Shown here: positions 23,100 to 34,107 of the stretch, piece by piece
Position numbering within the stretch: the first letter of the stretch is position 1
How the letters are laid out: each line of letters starts with the position of its first letter
NCBI RefSeq assembly: GCF_003265705.1
Contig: NW_020312848.1
Span: 55,781,707-55,845,706 of the forward strand
Length of the DNA stretch: 64,000 nucleotides
Direction of reading: 5' to 3'
DNA from: Callorhinus ursinus
Taxonomy: Eukaryota > Chordata > Mammalia > Carnivora > Otariidae
The notes under the pieces: model-generated
What the model was told of the DNA's origin: nothing
Database searches by the model: none
What the model saw: the letters and a program-made list of their open reading frames with translations, nothing else
Made by a program: the position numbers and the translations under genes

Positions 23100-24200
23100 A
23101 ACTCTTCTTGACCCTGATTTGCTTGCCCTTCCTTTGACAAACATTCTAATTCCTTACCACACATTCTCTTGCAATTTAGTATTCGATACAACTACTGAAT
23201 CTACTGAGATTACTCTCTTGAAAGTCAGCAAAGAGCTTCCATGTGGCCCATGTCCTCCTTCTCAAGCCCCTCACCTGGCTTCTGTGACACAGTACAACAT
23301 TGGTTGTCTTGGCACCTCACTGAAATTACCTCCCTTGACTCCTTCATTTGTTTCTCCAATGTGAGTAATTCCAAGATTTCCTTCATTCAACCTTTTTTCT
23401 TCCTTCACCTTGTCCCTCCATGAACTTACTCTTAATTTTAACCATTATCTCTGTGTAGATAACATGCGAAGTTTATTCCTAATCCAACTCGAGTCCCTAT
23501 TACTCTACCAAGACTGAGTTCTACATTGTCATTCCTTCAAGTACAGACATGGCACTCATACTTCCACTTGCCACTGTCTCACCCCAGACGAATATTGTCT
23601 CACCTAAGACTGATCACGCCACTTTCCTAGTAAGGGCAGACTTCTCCTCAGAATCCTTCTTGTCATTTGCCTCTGTTGCTTGGCACAAATGCTCTGTCTT
23701 CTTAGAATCCTTATTCCTCACTTATTACAGGCATCTGCTTCCTGATGAACAATATAAAACCTACTAGTCATCCCTATAGTAGAACGTTTTCACCCATTTC
23801 CCAATAACACATGAAACTCAACATGTTTAAAACCAACTTATCATATTTGTCAGTCTTTAGCCCAATTTCCTCCTATTGACTACACAAGTTTTATAAATCA
23901 TTCCCCCTTTTCCCAGATAACTGCTAGTCATCTTTGCCTTCTCTTTTGTACTCCACCAATTTAGGTGTCAAATCTTTGTTTATTCAATATTTATTCAAAT
24001 ATTCTTTCATTGATCCCTTCCTTTCTATTCTTGGGAACACCATCTTGATTCTGGCCCTTATAGATAATAAGGTTATGACTATAATAATACCCTATCACCT
24101 GGTCTTCCTGTTGCCAGGTTCTAAACCCTGCTCTCAGCCACCTTGCCTCCAGATCAGTCTTTAAAGGAAAACTTTGATTATATGATTCTCCAGCTCAAAA
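23100..24200 (+). repeat. L2 LINE, strongly diverged (probable)
   Basis: Pyrimidine-rich sequence with blocks reminiscent of L2 ORF2 and 3' UTR (CTGGCTTCTGTGACACAGTA, ATCACGCCACTTTCC, TTTTGTACTCCACCAATTTA). No coding frame. Assignment tentative. Confidence 0.45.
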
Positions 24201-24261
24201 TCCTTGACTGTTCTATTACCCCTTAAATAATGTCTGCAATTCCTATCAATTTGGTAGAATA

Positions 24262-24348
24262 AAATTATCTTTGATTTTGGAGTCAGAAAGATTTGGATTC
24301 AAATTCTGGCTACTACACTTACCTTTTCTGTAACTTTGAACTTATTGC
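24262..24348 (+). repeat. MIR SINE fragment
   Basis: GGATTCAAATTCTGGCTACT, then ACACTTACC...CTGTAACTTTGAACTT: the MIR core before the splice-like CTCAGTTTCC block, which is absent. Confidence 0.6.
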
Positions 24349-24480
24349 CTGAATTTTTATTCACTTATCTATTCAACATATACTTATTTAACACCTACTG
24401 TGTTCTAGGCTCTATATCAGATATTTGGGAAAGAGTGATGAGCCAAACAGACATTGTCCTTCATTCCTGGACCTCACAAC
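24349..24480 (-). repeat. L2 LINE 3' end
   Basis: TATTCAACATATACTTATTT and AACACCTACTGTGTTCTAGG are the complement of the L2 3' terminus. Confidence 0.6.
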
Positions 24481-24519
24481 ATAGTAGACTTGTCCCTATT
24501 TCTTATTATCATAGTAATT

Positions 24520-24735
24520 CTAAGTATAAGCCATGTCTCCCTCTCTTGATGCTTTTAGCTCTTGGTTTGTGCTATGCAGGGTATTATAATGCTGTGTACC
24601 ATAGTTATTTCCATATGTGCTTTGTCTCTCAACCACAGTGTAGGTTCACTGAAAGGTAAGTACCACACCCCATTTCCATAGTGCAAGCACAGAGCTGTGT
24701 ACATATTAGTTGTTAGTGAATTCTGCTGTGATTTT
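24520..24735 (+). repeat. L2 LINE 3' end (diverged)
   Basis: TGTAGGTTCACTGAAAGGTA and TAGTTGTTAGTGAATTCTGC are consistent with a decayed L2 end. Confidence 0.4.
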
Positions 24736-25753
24736 GTAGACCTCGGGTTAGTCTTTGGTATGGTTATAATGCCTAGTAACTTTTTAAAGGTTCCTTTTGT
24801 CCTGTCAGAATTATGCACTAAAAAAGGAGGGAAAAAAGTAATAGCCGTTTGGTTTCTATTCCTTCTAAGGCCTCTCCTTTTTTAACCTACCACCCTGCCT
24901 ACAACTTTTATAAGTAGAACTAACAGACTAACAGTGTTTGTAACTCATGTACCTTAAGTTTTTTGAAACTGAAAAACAAATGCACTCATGATAACTAGTT
25001 AGAAATATTGTCCATGTGCATACAATGGAATGTTAAAATAATGTGTTTTCTTTACTATATAGCTTTTGGCTTGCTAATGAACAATATGTTGTTTTTCCCT
25101 AAGAAATAATTCTAGGACTTTAATCCTGAACATTATATTTTATATTATATATTTTCAGATTGCTCTTTTTATGTTTCCAGTCATCTTACATTAAGTTAAG
25201 CATTTGTCTATCCAAAACAATAGATCAACTATAGCCAAATTATAACCATACCTTTCCTCTGCACACAAAATCCTATAAACAGCATGTGATCATATTGCTT
25301 CTAGAATTTATGATTGTTTTCTTCCAAAAGGAAGCTAAATTTAGCCTAGTAATTCTACATGCTCCCAAGGAAACAATGCCTGCTGTGATTTCTAGAATAA
25401 ATGAATCTGAACCGCAGTTCCTTTACTTGACTAACTAAGAAAGTTTAAATATCAACCTAGTCATTACCGCAGATATTAAACCACATTAAAAAACAGCAAG
25501 GGGTTAGAAAAGAAATTTGCTGTTTCTGACTTCATTGCTAAATGAGTCTAACTTAGTTGCTGTATTGTCTTTAATACAGAACGTTGTTTGCATCTCATAA
25601 TGGTTCTCTAAAATTACTCGTTCATGGATTGAGTTCCAAAATTAAACTATGTAGAGTCATGTCCATCTGCACAATGCATCTTTATGTGAAATCAGCTAGA
25701 GTTTTTTGTTTTTACTTGATGTAAAAATTCCAGTTAGGAAGATTTGTTTCTAA
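24736..25753. other. Intronic sequence upstream of exon 2, no repeat recognised
   Basis: AT-rich sequence free of recognised transposons for about 1 kb before exon 2. It could hold splicing-related conservation, but nothing specific is visible. Confidence 0.5.
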
Positions 25754-25839
25754 TAGTTTGACTGGTATGGTTCTTTCAGTTTCTTCTTTGTTTCTAATGA
25801 CAACTAAACTGGTCTCGCCTTGTGAACGTGTTTTGGCAG

Positions 25840-25853
25840 ATAAGCTTCTCACC
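25840..25853 (+). other. MET: MET exon 2 5' UTR part, with splice acceptor
   Basis: The acceptor TTTTGGCAG ends at 25839, and 14 nt of untranslated exon precede the start codon, as in the human gene. The polypyrimidine tract is weak and interrupted (GGTCTCGCCTTGTGAACG). The start context ACC-ATG-A has a purine at -3. Confidence 0.85.
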
Positions 25854-27056
25854 ATGAAGGCCCCTGCTGTGTTTGCACCTGGCATCCTTGTGCTTCTATT
25901 TACCTTGGTGCAGAAGAGCTATGGGGAGTGCAAAGAGGCACTAGTAAAGTCTGAGATGAATGTGAACATGAAGTATCAGCTTCCCAACTTCACTGCAGAA
26001 ACATCCATCCAGAATGTTGTTTTACACAAGCATCATATTTACCTCGGCGCAGTTAACTATATTTATGTTTTAAATGACAAAGATCTTCAGAAGGTTGCTG
26101 AGTACAAGACTGGGCCCGTGCTGGAACACCCAGATTGTTTCCCATGTCAGGACTGCAGCAACAAAGCCAATTTATCAGGTGGCATTTGGGAAGATAACAT
26201 CAACATGGCTCTACTTATTGACACATACTATGATGACCAACTCATTAGCTGTGGCAGTGTCCACAGAGGGACCTGCCAGCGACATGTCCTTCCACCCAGC
26301 AATACTGCTGACATACAGTCGGAAGTTCATTGCATGTACTCCCCACAGGCAGACGAAGAGCCTGGCCACTGCCCTGACTGTGTGGTGAGTGCCCTGGGAA
26401 CCAAAGTCCTGATATCTGAAAAGGATCGGTTTATCAACTTCTTCGTGGGCAATACCATAAATTCCTCGTACCATCCAGATCATTCATTGCATTCGATATC
26501 AGTGAGAAGGCTAAAGGAAACGCAAGATGGTTTCAAGTTTTTGACAGACCAGTCTTATATTGATGTTCTACCTGAGTTCAGAGATTCCTACCCTATTAAA
26601 TATGTCCAAGCCTTTGAAAGCAATCATTTTATTTACTTTTTGACAGTCCAACGAGAAACTCTAGATGCTCAGACTTTTCACACAAGAATAATCAGGTTCT
26701 GTTCTGTAGACTCTGGATTGCATTCCTACATGGAAATGCCTCTGGAGTGTATTCTCACGGAAAAAAGAAGAAAGAGATCCACCAGGGAGGAAGTATTTAA
26801 TATTCTCCAAGCTGCATATGTCAGTAAGCCTGGGGCCCACCTTGCTAAGCAAATAGGTGCTAACCTGAATGATGACATTCTCTATGGAGTGTTTGCACAA
26901 AGCAAGCCAGATTCTGCTGAACCAATGAATCGCTCTGCTGTCTGTGCATTCCCTATCAAATATGTCAATGAATTCTTCAACAAGATCGTCAACAAAAACA
27001 ATGTGAGATGTCTTCAACATTTTTATGGACCCAACCACGAACACTGCTTTAATAGG
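25854..27056 (+). CDS. MET: MET exon 2 coding part: HGF receptor, residues 1-401
   Basis: This exon encodes the N-terminus of the hepatocyte growth factor receptor, a plasma-membrane receptor tyrosine kinase. It matches human MET almost throughout. I chose the ATG at 25854 ([10 protein letters not shown]...); the open frame extends 32 codons further upstream, but that stretch is intronic. Residues 1-24 are a signal peptide (hydrophobic ILVLLFTLV, cleavage probably before ECKEA). The rest is the Sema beta-propeller, which binds HGF. Conserved cysteines include C95, C98 and C101 (DCFPCQDC). The furin site KRRKR precedes S309, so alpha/beta cleavage falls after R308. One residue is added relative to human near SPQADEEP. 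Sequons seen: N45, N106, N203, N359 and N400, the last completed by exon 3. The exon ends AATAGG, followed by a strong donor GTAAGT at 27057. The 401 codons are intact, with no frameshift. Confidence 0.98.
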
Positions 27057-27062
27057 GTAAGT
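27057..27062 (+). other. MET: MET exon 2 splice donor
   Basis: AGG|GTAAGT, a strong match to the U1 consensus. Confidence 0.95.
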
Positions 27063-28068
27063 CATATACATTTCCCCCTTATAAATTATGAGGTATAAGT
27101 CAGAATAAGTAGCAGTCTAGAAAAAGAACATTAAGGGCTTTTTGGTGCTTGGTAAATGATCTTTATCCAAAGTATTTGTATATTCTTTCCAAGAAACTTT
27201 AGATATTGAATCTTCATTTAAATATAAAATCATAGCTGGAGGAAAAGTTAATGTGGTTCTAAAAGAAAAAGTATTTTACAGTTTGGGTTTACATGTTTGT
27301 CAACACTTTAGATTATTAAACTTATTTCTCATATAAGCTTAAATAGTTCTGGTCAGATTTACACAAAGCTTAATGTAACAGCAGTTCCTATAAAACGCAA
27401 TTATTGAGATCCCAGTGCAGTCTTTACAGCATTTAGAATGAGAAGCTCAAGTTAATTTGTGGCTTTTGAAGACTTTTTCCTTATGAGGCCCCATTCATTC
27501 ACTGATAAACAAATCAATCATTTATATTCTGGGCATTATATAAAGAAAATTAAAAACAAAAAAATCTCTTGGTAATGTTGGTAAATAAATGTTGGTAAAT
27601 AAAATGTTGGTAAATAAAATATTTTTAAATGAGCTAATACACTTCTCTGAATAACTTAGAAAACTAGAGAGGAAACTTTTGTTCCCAAACAAAACTAGCC
27701 ATCAGATCACTTGGTGCTAGAGGAAGAGTACCAAATCAGGAGTACATTGTGGCCTTGGGCTCCCTTGGTTTGGACCCACATTCAAGCATGTGAACCTGGC
27801 TATATCTCCTAACATAACAACCACTAGTGGTCATAATTGGATGAACAATGAACAAACCAGATGGTTTGACTTTGGAAAACCACATCTCGCTACTTTAGCA
27901 GGTTTCAGTCTCAGTAATAAAAGCTGTTATTGTAAGCAGAAGGACATTAAACATACCCTTGATGAAAGAAAGTATATAATTTGCTGAAAGGTACCAAGAA
28001 CATATGAATTCAGAAACCTTTGGTTCACTTTTGCTGAAATATCTGTGATACTTCCCCAAATGGAAGCT
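27063..28068. other. Intron 2 start, no gene
   Basis: AT-rich unassigned sequence apart from the short tandem repeat. Confidence 0.55.
27574..27620 (+). repeat. Short tandem repeat, ~15-bp unit x3
   Basis: Three units of ATGTTGGTAAATAA(A), the last followed by an A-rich run. Confidence 0.9.
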
Positions 28069-28084
28069 CCAAATAGCACTTTTT

Positions 28085-28298
28085 TAAGATTTTATTTATG
28101 TATTTATTTGAGAAAGAGAGAGAGAACTCATGTGAGCAGGGGCAGGGGAAGAGGGAGAGGAAAAGAGAGAATCTCAAGCAGACTCCCCTCTGAGTGCGGA
28201 GCCCCACACGAGGCTCAGTCTCATGACCCTAAGATAATGACCTGAGCTTAAATCAAAAGGGTCGGATGCTTAACCAACTGAGCCACCCAGGCACCCCA
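28085..28298 (-). repeat. CAN SINE, older type
   Basis: Complement with head GAGCCACCCAGGCACCCC. Target duplications CCAAATAGCACTTTTT and CCAAATAACTTTTT at 28069-28084 and 28299-28312, the second shortened by 2 bp. Confidence 0.93.
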
Positions 28299-28378
28299 CC
28301 AAATAACTTTTTATAAAGCTAGAAAAATACTTCTGAGAAAGTGAATTCATGTTTTAGTGAACTAAAGACATAACTTCT

Positions 28379-28582
28379 AGGTGCCTGGGTGGCTCAGTGG
28401 GTTAAGTGACTGCCTTCGGCTCAGGTCATAATCCCAGAGTCCCGGGATCAAGTCCCGCATCCGGCTCCCTGCTGGGCAGGGAGTCTGCTTCTCCCTCTGA
28501 CCCTACCCCCTCTTGGGCTCTCTCACTCTCTCTCTCTCTCTCAAATAAAAAAAAATTTAAAAAAAAAAAAAAAAGATCTTCC
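28379..28582 (+). repeat. CAN SINE, first of tandem pair
   Basis: AGGTGCCTGGGTGGCTCAG head and CCCGGGATCAAGTCCCGCAT core. Left target site AAAGACATAACTTCT (28364-28378). Its poly-A tail runs into GATCTTCC at 28575-28582, just before the next SINE. Confidence 0.94.
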
Positions 28583-28780
28583 GGGCGCCTGGGTGGCTCA
28601 GTTGGTTAAGCGACTGCCTTCGGCTCAGGTCATGATCCTGGAGTCCCGGGATCAAGTCCCGCATGGGGAATCCCTGCTCAGCAGGGAGTCTGCTTCTCCC
28701 TCTGACCCTCTTCCCTCTCGTGCTCTCTATCTCTCATTCTCTCTCTCTCAAATAAATAAATAAAATCTTTAAAAAAAAAA
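28583..28780 (+). repeat. CAN SINE, second of tandem pair
   Basis: GGGCGCCTGGGTGGCTCAG head, the young-type core, tail AATAAATAAATAAAATCTTT. The right target site AAAGACATAACTTCC (28781-28795) matches the site left of the first SINE at 14 of 15 positions. Confidence 0.95.
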
Positions 28781-28795
28781 AAAGACATAACTTCC

Positions 28796-31235
28796 CTCCT
28801 TCCCCCTCCAAAGTTTAGGAATAAAAAATAATGTACTTGCATAAATCCCAACTAAGACTTATTTCTCCCTGCACTCATGTCATACATGTTGCAAACTCTG
28901 TAAGAAGCAACAGAATTCCTTGTGAGGCTGCCCCTTTTCTTCACTAGAAAATACAAAAGAATGAAAGGAAACAAAAGGACTTTCAAAACCTGGAATTAGG
29001 GGAAAAATGTAACGTTAATAGCATTCCAGAGAAAACACTTTTTTTTATCCAATAATTGCATCAGAAACACGAGCTTAAAAAGATTCTGTTAGGAGTTCCT
29101 CCAGGGCTACTAAAGCACATGACTTTGCTATTTAAATCATGTTCTATTAACAATTAAAAAGAGACTTTACCTTATGAGGGTATATTGATATCCTATTTCA
29201 TTATTTTATTTTGTACATTTCCACCCTCTGATGTAAAAGTACTTATCAATTCTAGAAATTGTCAAATACATTTGAACTTTTCTACCCCTTTCACTCTTTT
29301 AGTGTTCCAAGGAAAACAAAAAGTCAGGCAGGATTATCCAGTGAAATTCAGGTCAGTTTTATCACCCAGGAAAAAATGCCCAAAATGCACCAACTGCACC
29401 TGAAATCATTATCATTCCCATCGCAAAAATTCCTGTGGAAAACAAGATGGAGCTTGCCAACAGAGTCTTCTTACAAGGGAAGCCAACTTTTGCACTGGCC
29501 AAATTCCATAAAGACAAATACCTTCAAACCTCTTCTACTTATTTGCCTGTTTATCTTCTCTGGTTACTAAAGATCAAAATTCTTCTGGGAATGAGACTAC
29601 CCACATTCTCAGTTTTCATATACCAGTCCACAAAAAGACCTCAGATTGTTCCAGTCATCAGCATACAATCATTTCCTAGCTTCATCTTGAAATGAAGGCA
29701 CCGAGAGAGCCATTACTCACACAAAACAGAATGATTTACAAAATCAAACCTGTTTAGAAAGACTAAGCAATAAGACGACTCCATTTTGTCTTGGCAACTT
29801 TACTTGGCACGCTATCAGGTGACACTTTTAACAATTTCTTGGAACTGAGCTTTTGTTTTGGCATAAAGTTTGGTGAATAAACACATATATTGTAGTTTTG
29901 TTATTAATATCTCTAATCCATCAGATCTTTATGGAGAGACTGTTGTGTGCTCTGTAGACAAAGAAAGCTACAGCAGTAACTTTCTGCTGAGGCTTCTGCC
30001 TGGCCCCAGTGTGTAAACAAAGCCATGGCAGGGGTTTTCTGGCCCTGTCTGAGCTTCTGCCATGTACAAAGAGGGTTTCTGTCACAGGATCAGACAGAGA
30101 GAGTACCAAGAAAGAGCGTCTTTTAAATTCTAGGGGTCAAGCCAGTATGTAGGCCTGATTTGCTTATTTCAGATCACATATTTGGTTGCGTTTCCCACTC
30201 TCACATTTTATGAAACACGTCTATGCAGACTCTTCATATACTGCTTCTTATATTGATGACATCAAATGATCTTTTTGATAGTTTCCAGAGCACATCTTCT
30301 TCATATCTAAGTTACTTGTGTTTCAGAACTCTTTGATTCTGCTTTTGATGTTGTTTCTGGAAAATTATCTAAGCCACAATACCCATTCGTGTAATATTAG
30401 AGTTGATTGTATCAGTTCAATAAAAATAAATTCTTGATCTTCACAATATAACCATTTTCTGTGTTGCTTTTGAAAGTGATTCCTAAAGGATATGTTTACA
30501 GTGATTTCTAACACTTAGAATTATGAGATTACATACCCACAAATAATTACTAAATCTTTAGTCTTAAATATCTTTACCACCTTTTTTTACTCATTCATCA
30601 TTTGACTTCTGTAAACATCCTAAACTGGTATTTGATTAAAGTTGTTTTAGTCTAATGCATATTCCCTAAACAGCACATTACTATTCAAAATAAAATAGTT
30701 GAGAAACTATCCCATAATATGGAGACTTTGTAAATCCCCAAATTTGGGAAGAAAAATATCCCTCACTTTCTCTTTGGAGATATACAGTTTTAAAATTCAG
30801 TTCATTTTAAGCACATTGATGGGACTCTCCAACAGTATCATACATATAAGGTATTTACTAACATGACAATTATTCTAGGAAAAAAATAGAATCAGTACAC
30901 CTTCACCCAATTTCCTACAAATGAGATCAATATTGACTAAAAAACTTTTTAATCCCTAAACTGTAAAGGTCCTATACCCTAAATTATACTTACTAAGAGA
31001 AGTGGATTAATACATTTTGGAGAGATTTTCAATCAGAGTTGAAATTTGGAAAAGGGTTCTTGAAATATCTCTCATCTAACCAGAAAATACAATTAATACA
31101 TTACACTTTTTCTTGCAATTCCAATATCAAAGTTTTGCTCTATATGTAAGCATTTGAAAGAATTTTAAAAAAAAGTAGAGTTGTAGTAAAAAAATATTTT
31201 CACCAACATCTTAATGACAAATGATTGATCAGTTG
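28796..31235. other. Intronic sequence, no gene
   Basis: AT-rich; no repeat family recognised with confidence. Overlapping short frames at 29185-29700 have no domain or splice logic that I can support. Confidence 0.5.
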
Positions 31236-31239
31236 AAGG

Positions 31240-31445
31240 GGAGAAACATGCAGTTTGGTGCCAGGCGCACCTAGATGCAAGTTGCAGCTCATTACATACC
31301 AGCTGTGTGATTTCTGCTGCATGACCTGACTCCTTTAGAGCCTCAGTCTCCTCATTTGTAACACGCACAGAACAAAACCTACTTCATAGGGTTTTGTAAA
31401 ATTTGGGGATAATATATATAAAGTTCCTAGCACAATAAGATGATC
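31240..31445 (+). repeat. MIR SINE
   Basis: GCAGCTCATTACATACCAGC, TGTGTGATTTC, GAGCCTCAGTCTCCTCATTT, CTACTTCATAGGGTTTTGTA: the MIR core and 3' half. Confidence 0.8.
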
Positions 31446-31461
31446 ATAAATTTAGCTCTTT

Positions 31462-31690
31462 GGGAGACAGCATGGCCTAAAGGAACAAGACTGAAGTCAA
31501 AGAGATCTGGGTTCAGATGTATACACATTTTATACCTGTCTGGTCACAAGAGCATTATTTAAACTTTCTGAATGCATTTTCCCTCCATGCAGGGCCATTG
31601 GGAGAACAAGTGCAATAATGTTTACAAAAGAACCTAACTTAATCCTTGGCACATAATAAACAGCAACTATTATTGTAAGGAATACTTATG
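31462..31690 (+). repeat. MIR SINE
   Basis: GACAGCATGGCCTAAAGGAA head, GATCTGGGTTCAGATG box, and 3' CTTGGCACATAATAAACAGC. A second MIR immediately follows the previous one in the same orientation. Confidence 0.75.
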
Positions 31691-33050
31691 TGAAGAAAGA
31701 CAAATTTAAATTATTGAATTTTCTGGAAGGGGCACACTCTGATTCTACTGCTCATGAAGGTCTTTCACTTACCTCCCTACCTCTTATGAGTGACCCACCT
31801 CCATAATACTTCATTTGTGTAAATCCTTCTTAAAACTTAATAGTTCAAAAAAATAAAAAATAAAAGAGAGAGAGGTGGGGAGTGATGGTGGTTTGGGCTG
31901 GAGAGAAAGATAATTGAAACAGAATTGTACCCTAGTCAAGCCAGAAGGTATAAGGTGTTCTCCTTTCCCCAACCTTCATTCTAACTACCCATAACATTGT
32001 AAGATATTGTGCCTCTGTAACTTAAATTATACTGTGCATTCAAGAAATTACAGATAATGCAGTTTTAGAAAAAGTCAACCTCACAGGTTGTTTGTACCAA
32101 GCTTCCTTGTTTTTAGATATCATTTATACTCAAATTCAAAGAGTAGCCAACCACTTCCCAAAATAAAGGAAACTTAAAGTAGTAATTTTCCATCTCCGTT
32201 TCAAGGAGTGCCAAAGTTAAAGGGTCACCACTCAGAGCCATCAGAGGAAAAAAGCAAAGTGATTAGAACAATTCTGAATGAAAACAAAATCAAAACAAGA
32301 TGCAAACAAGGAATAATAGGAATAGGCAGAAAAATAAACACACAGTGATGTTTCTTTATTACTATTATAAAGATGATAGATGAGTAAAATTGGGTTACAT
32401 TTAAGTTGTAATGGAAGAAAATAATTGCAGCCTTCCATCAGGAAACCACAAGGACCATTATTGATCTGTCATCCTCAGGGCATGTCTCGTAATATTTAAT
32501 AATATAAACAAAGATTTATAACTCTTTATAGGCCATATATCTCTAATCTCCCACACACCGCACCATTTGAACAGGGAATGTGGAGTCAGTGTTACAAATA
32601 ACATCCATGTAATTATACTGGTTTGGCATGTCTTATTTAAACAATCTAGCACTCTCAAGAGAGTATTTTTGTATTAGGGATGAAAAATGTGAAGTCTGAC
32701 TTCAGGGTTTTTTTACTTCCCATGCTCCGAAACAAGAGAATGTTATCCTATAGGAAAAATGTTATTGAGGATTCTTCATTCTAAACACTAGATACCTTGG
32801 CCTTATGCCAAATATAATAGCTACCAAAGCAAAATCTTACAAGAAAAAAACCCTCGAGGTATAAGGATTCAATATACTTTTTTAAAAAAAATCTAAGTAG
32901 AAATTTGTTAATTTGACACTTGATCCCTCCCTTGCTGTAAACTCTTCTTTATTCTCACCCAGGCGCAGGGAGTCTCTGACCCCTAACTTACTTATTTGAA
33001 TTACATGCTACCGACCCATGAAAATTAGCATACTGCATTATTTTATTAAA
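31691..33050. other. Intronic sequence, no gene
   Basis: AT-rich and unassigned. Confidence 0.5.
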
Positions 33051-33060
33051 AAGAATTTAA

Positions 33061-33260
33061 GGTTTATCACCCAGCCACCCCATCCCTCCCACCCCCCACC
33101 ACTCCAGCAACCCTCAGTTTGTTTCCTGAGATTAAGAATTCCTCATATCAATGGAGCACTGGGTGTTGTTATACGAAAACAATGAATCATGGAACACTAC
33201 ATCAAAAACTAATGATGTCATGTATGGTGATTAACATAACATAATAAATAATAAATAAAT
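33061..33260. mobile_element. L1 3' end with 5' inversion (twin priming)
   Basis: The left part (about 33067-33147) is L1 3' UTR in antisense (CCAGCCACCCCATCCCTCCC ... GAGATTAAGAATTCCTCAT). The right part (about 33150-33260) is the L1 3' terminus in sense (GAGCACTGGGTGTTG..., ACATCAAAAACTAATGATGT, A-rich tail). Both lie between one pair of 10-bp direct repeats AAGAATTTAA (33051-33060, 33261-33270), so this is one insertion with its 5' part inverted. Confidence 0.9.
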
Positions 33261-33270
33261 AAGAATTTAA

Positions 33271-33620
33271 AATTATTTTCTTTCCAGAATTTTGTAACGC
33301 CTTCTGAGATAGCTGGGCACACCCAGAGGGTATTGAAAATGTGTTACAAAATGAGCCACTAGTGTCTTTTACTCTGTCTTCCTCCTGCTAACCTTTAAAC
33401 CATTTGGTAGCTTATTCACAGGTCCACCCAGGAAAGAATTAAAGGCATGACATTTTTGTAAGCTAACAGCAAAGAAATACAGTTAATGCTAAAACTGTCA
33501 CCAAAAATATAGGTAGGCTTTACCTGTGGATTACACTGATTCATGATGTGAGAATGCATTTTAAATTAATTCTTCATTCTTCTTAATGTCTTTTGAAGCA
33601 AGTGGTATGATCTGTATTTT
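33271..33620. other. Intronic sequence between two L1 copies
   Basis: Unassigned, about 350 bp. Confidence 0.55.
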
Positions 33621-33640
33621 ATTTTAAGTAGTTGGTTTCT

Positions 33641-34089
33641 TTTTTTATTTTTTATTGTTATGTTAATCACCATACATTACATCATTAGTTTTTGATGTAG
33701 TGTTCCATGATTCATTGTTTGTGTATAACACCCAGTGCTCCATGCAGAACGTGCCCTCTTTAATATCCATCACCAGGCTAACCCATCTTCCCACCTCCCT
33801 CCCCTCTAGAACCCTCAGTTTGTTTCTCAGAGTCCATAGTCTCTCATGGTTCGTCTCCCCCTCCGATTTCCCCCCCTTCATTCTTCTCCTCCTGCTATCT
33901 TCTTTTTTTTTTTTAACATGTATTATTTGTTTCAGAGGTACAGATCTGTGATTCAACAGTCTTCCACAATTCACAGGGCTCACCATAGCACATACTCTCC
34001 CCAATGTCCATCACCCAGCCACCCCATCCCTCCCACCCCTCACCACTCCAGCAACCCTCGGTTTGTTTCCTGAGATTAAGAATTCCTCA
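33641..34089 (-). mobile_element. L1 3' UTR insertion, 5'-truncated
   Basis: Complement of the carnivore L1 3' end: the poly-T side is followed by GTTAATCACCATACATTACA, then ACCCAGTGCTCCATGCAG and the UTR. An exact 18-bp duplication TTTAAGTAGTTGGTTTCT occurs at 33623-33640 and 34090-34107. Contains no ORF2 sequence. Confidence 0.95.
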
Positions 34090-34107
34090 TTTAAGTAGTT
34101 GGTTTCT

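Larger units (their letters stand above)
1..25839 (+). other. MET: MET intron 1 (3' part)
   Basis: All sequence before the exon 2 acceptor reads as non-coding: AT-rich, CpG-poor and dense in transposon remnants, with no ORF resembling a known protein apart from an L1 fragment. No CpG island or GC-rich promoter is visible at the left edge, so the non-coding first exon and promoter of MET are presumably upstream of the window. In human the first intron is of similar length (about 26 kb, from memory), so exon 1 could lie close to the left edge. The intron label is inferred from gene structure; no exon 1 sequence was recognised here. Confidence 0.8.

Noticed and set aside
25758..25853. In-frame upstream start 32 codons before the MET ATG
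   Set aside because: This stretch lies in intron 1: it ends with the TTTTGGCAG acceptor, and the known signal peptide starts at 25854.
26661..27071. 136-codon antisense frame within MET exon 2
   Set aside because: Shadow of the real coding exon on the other strand.
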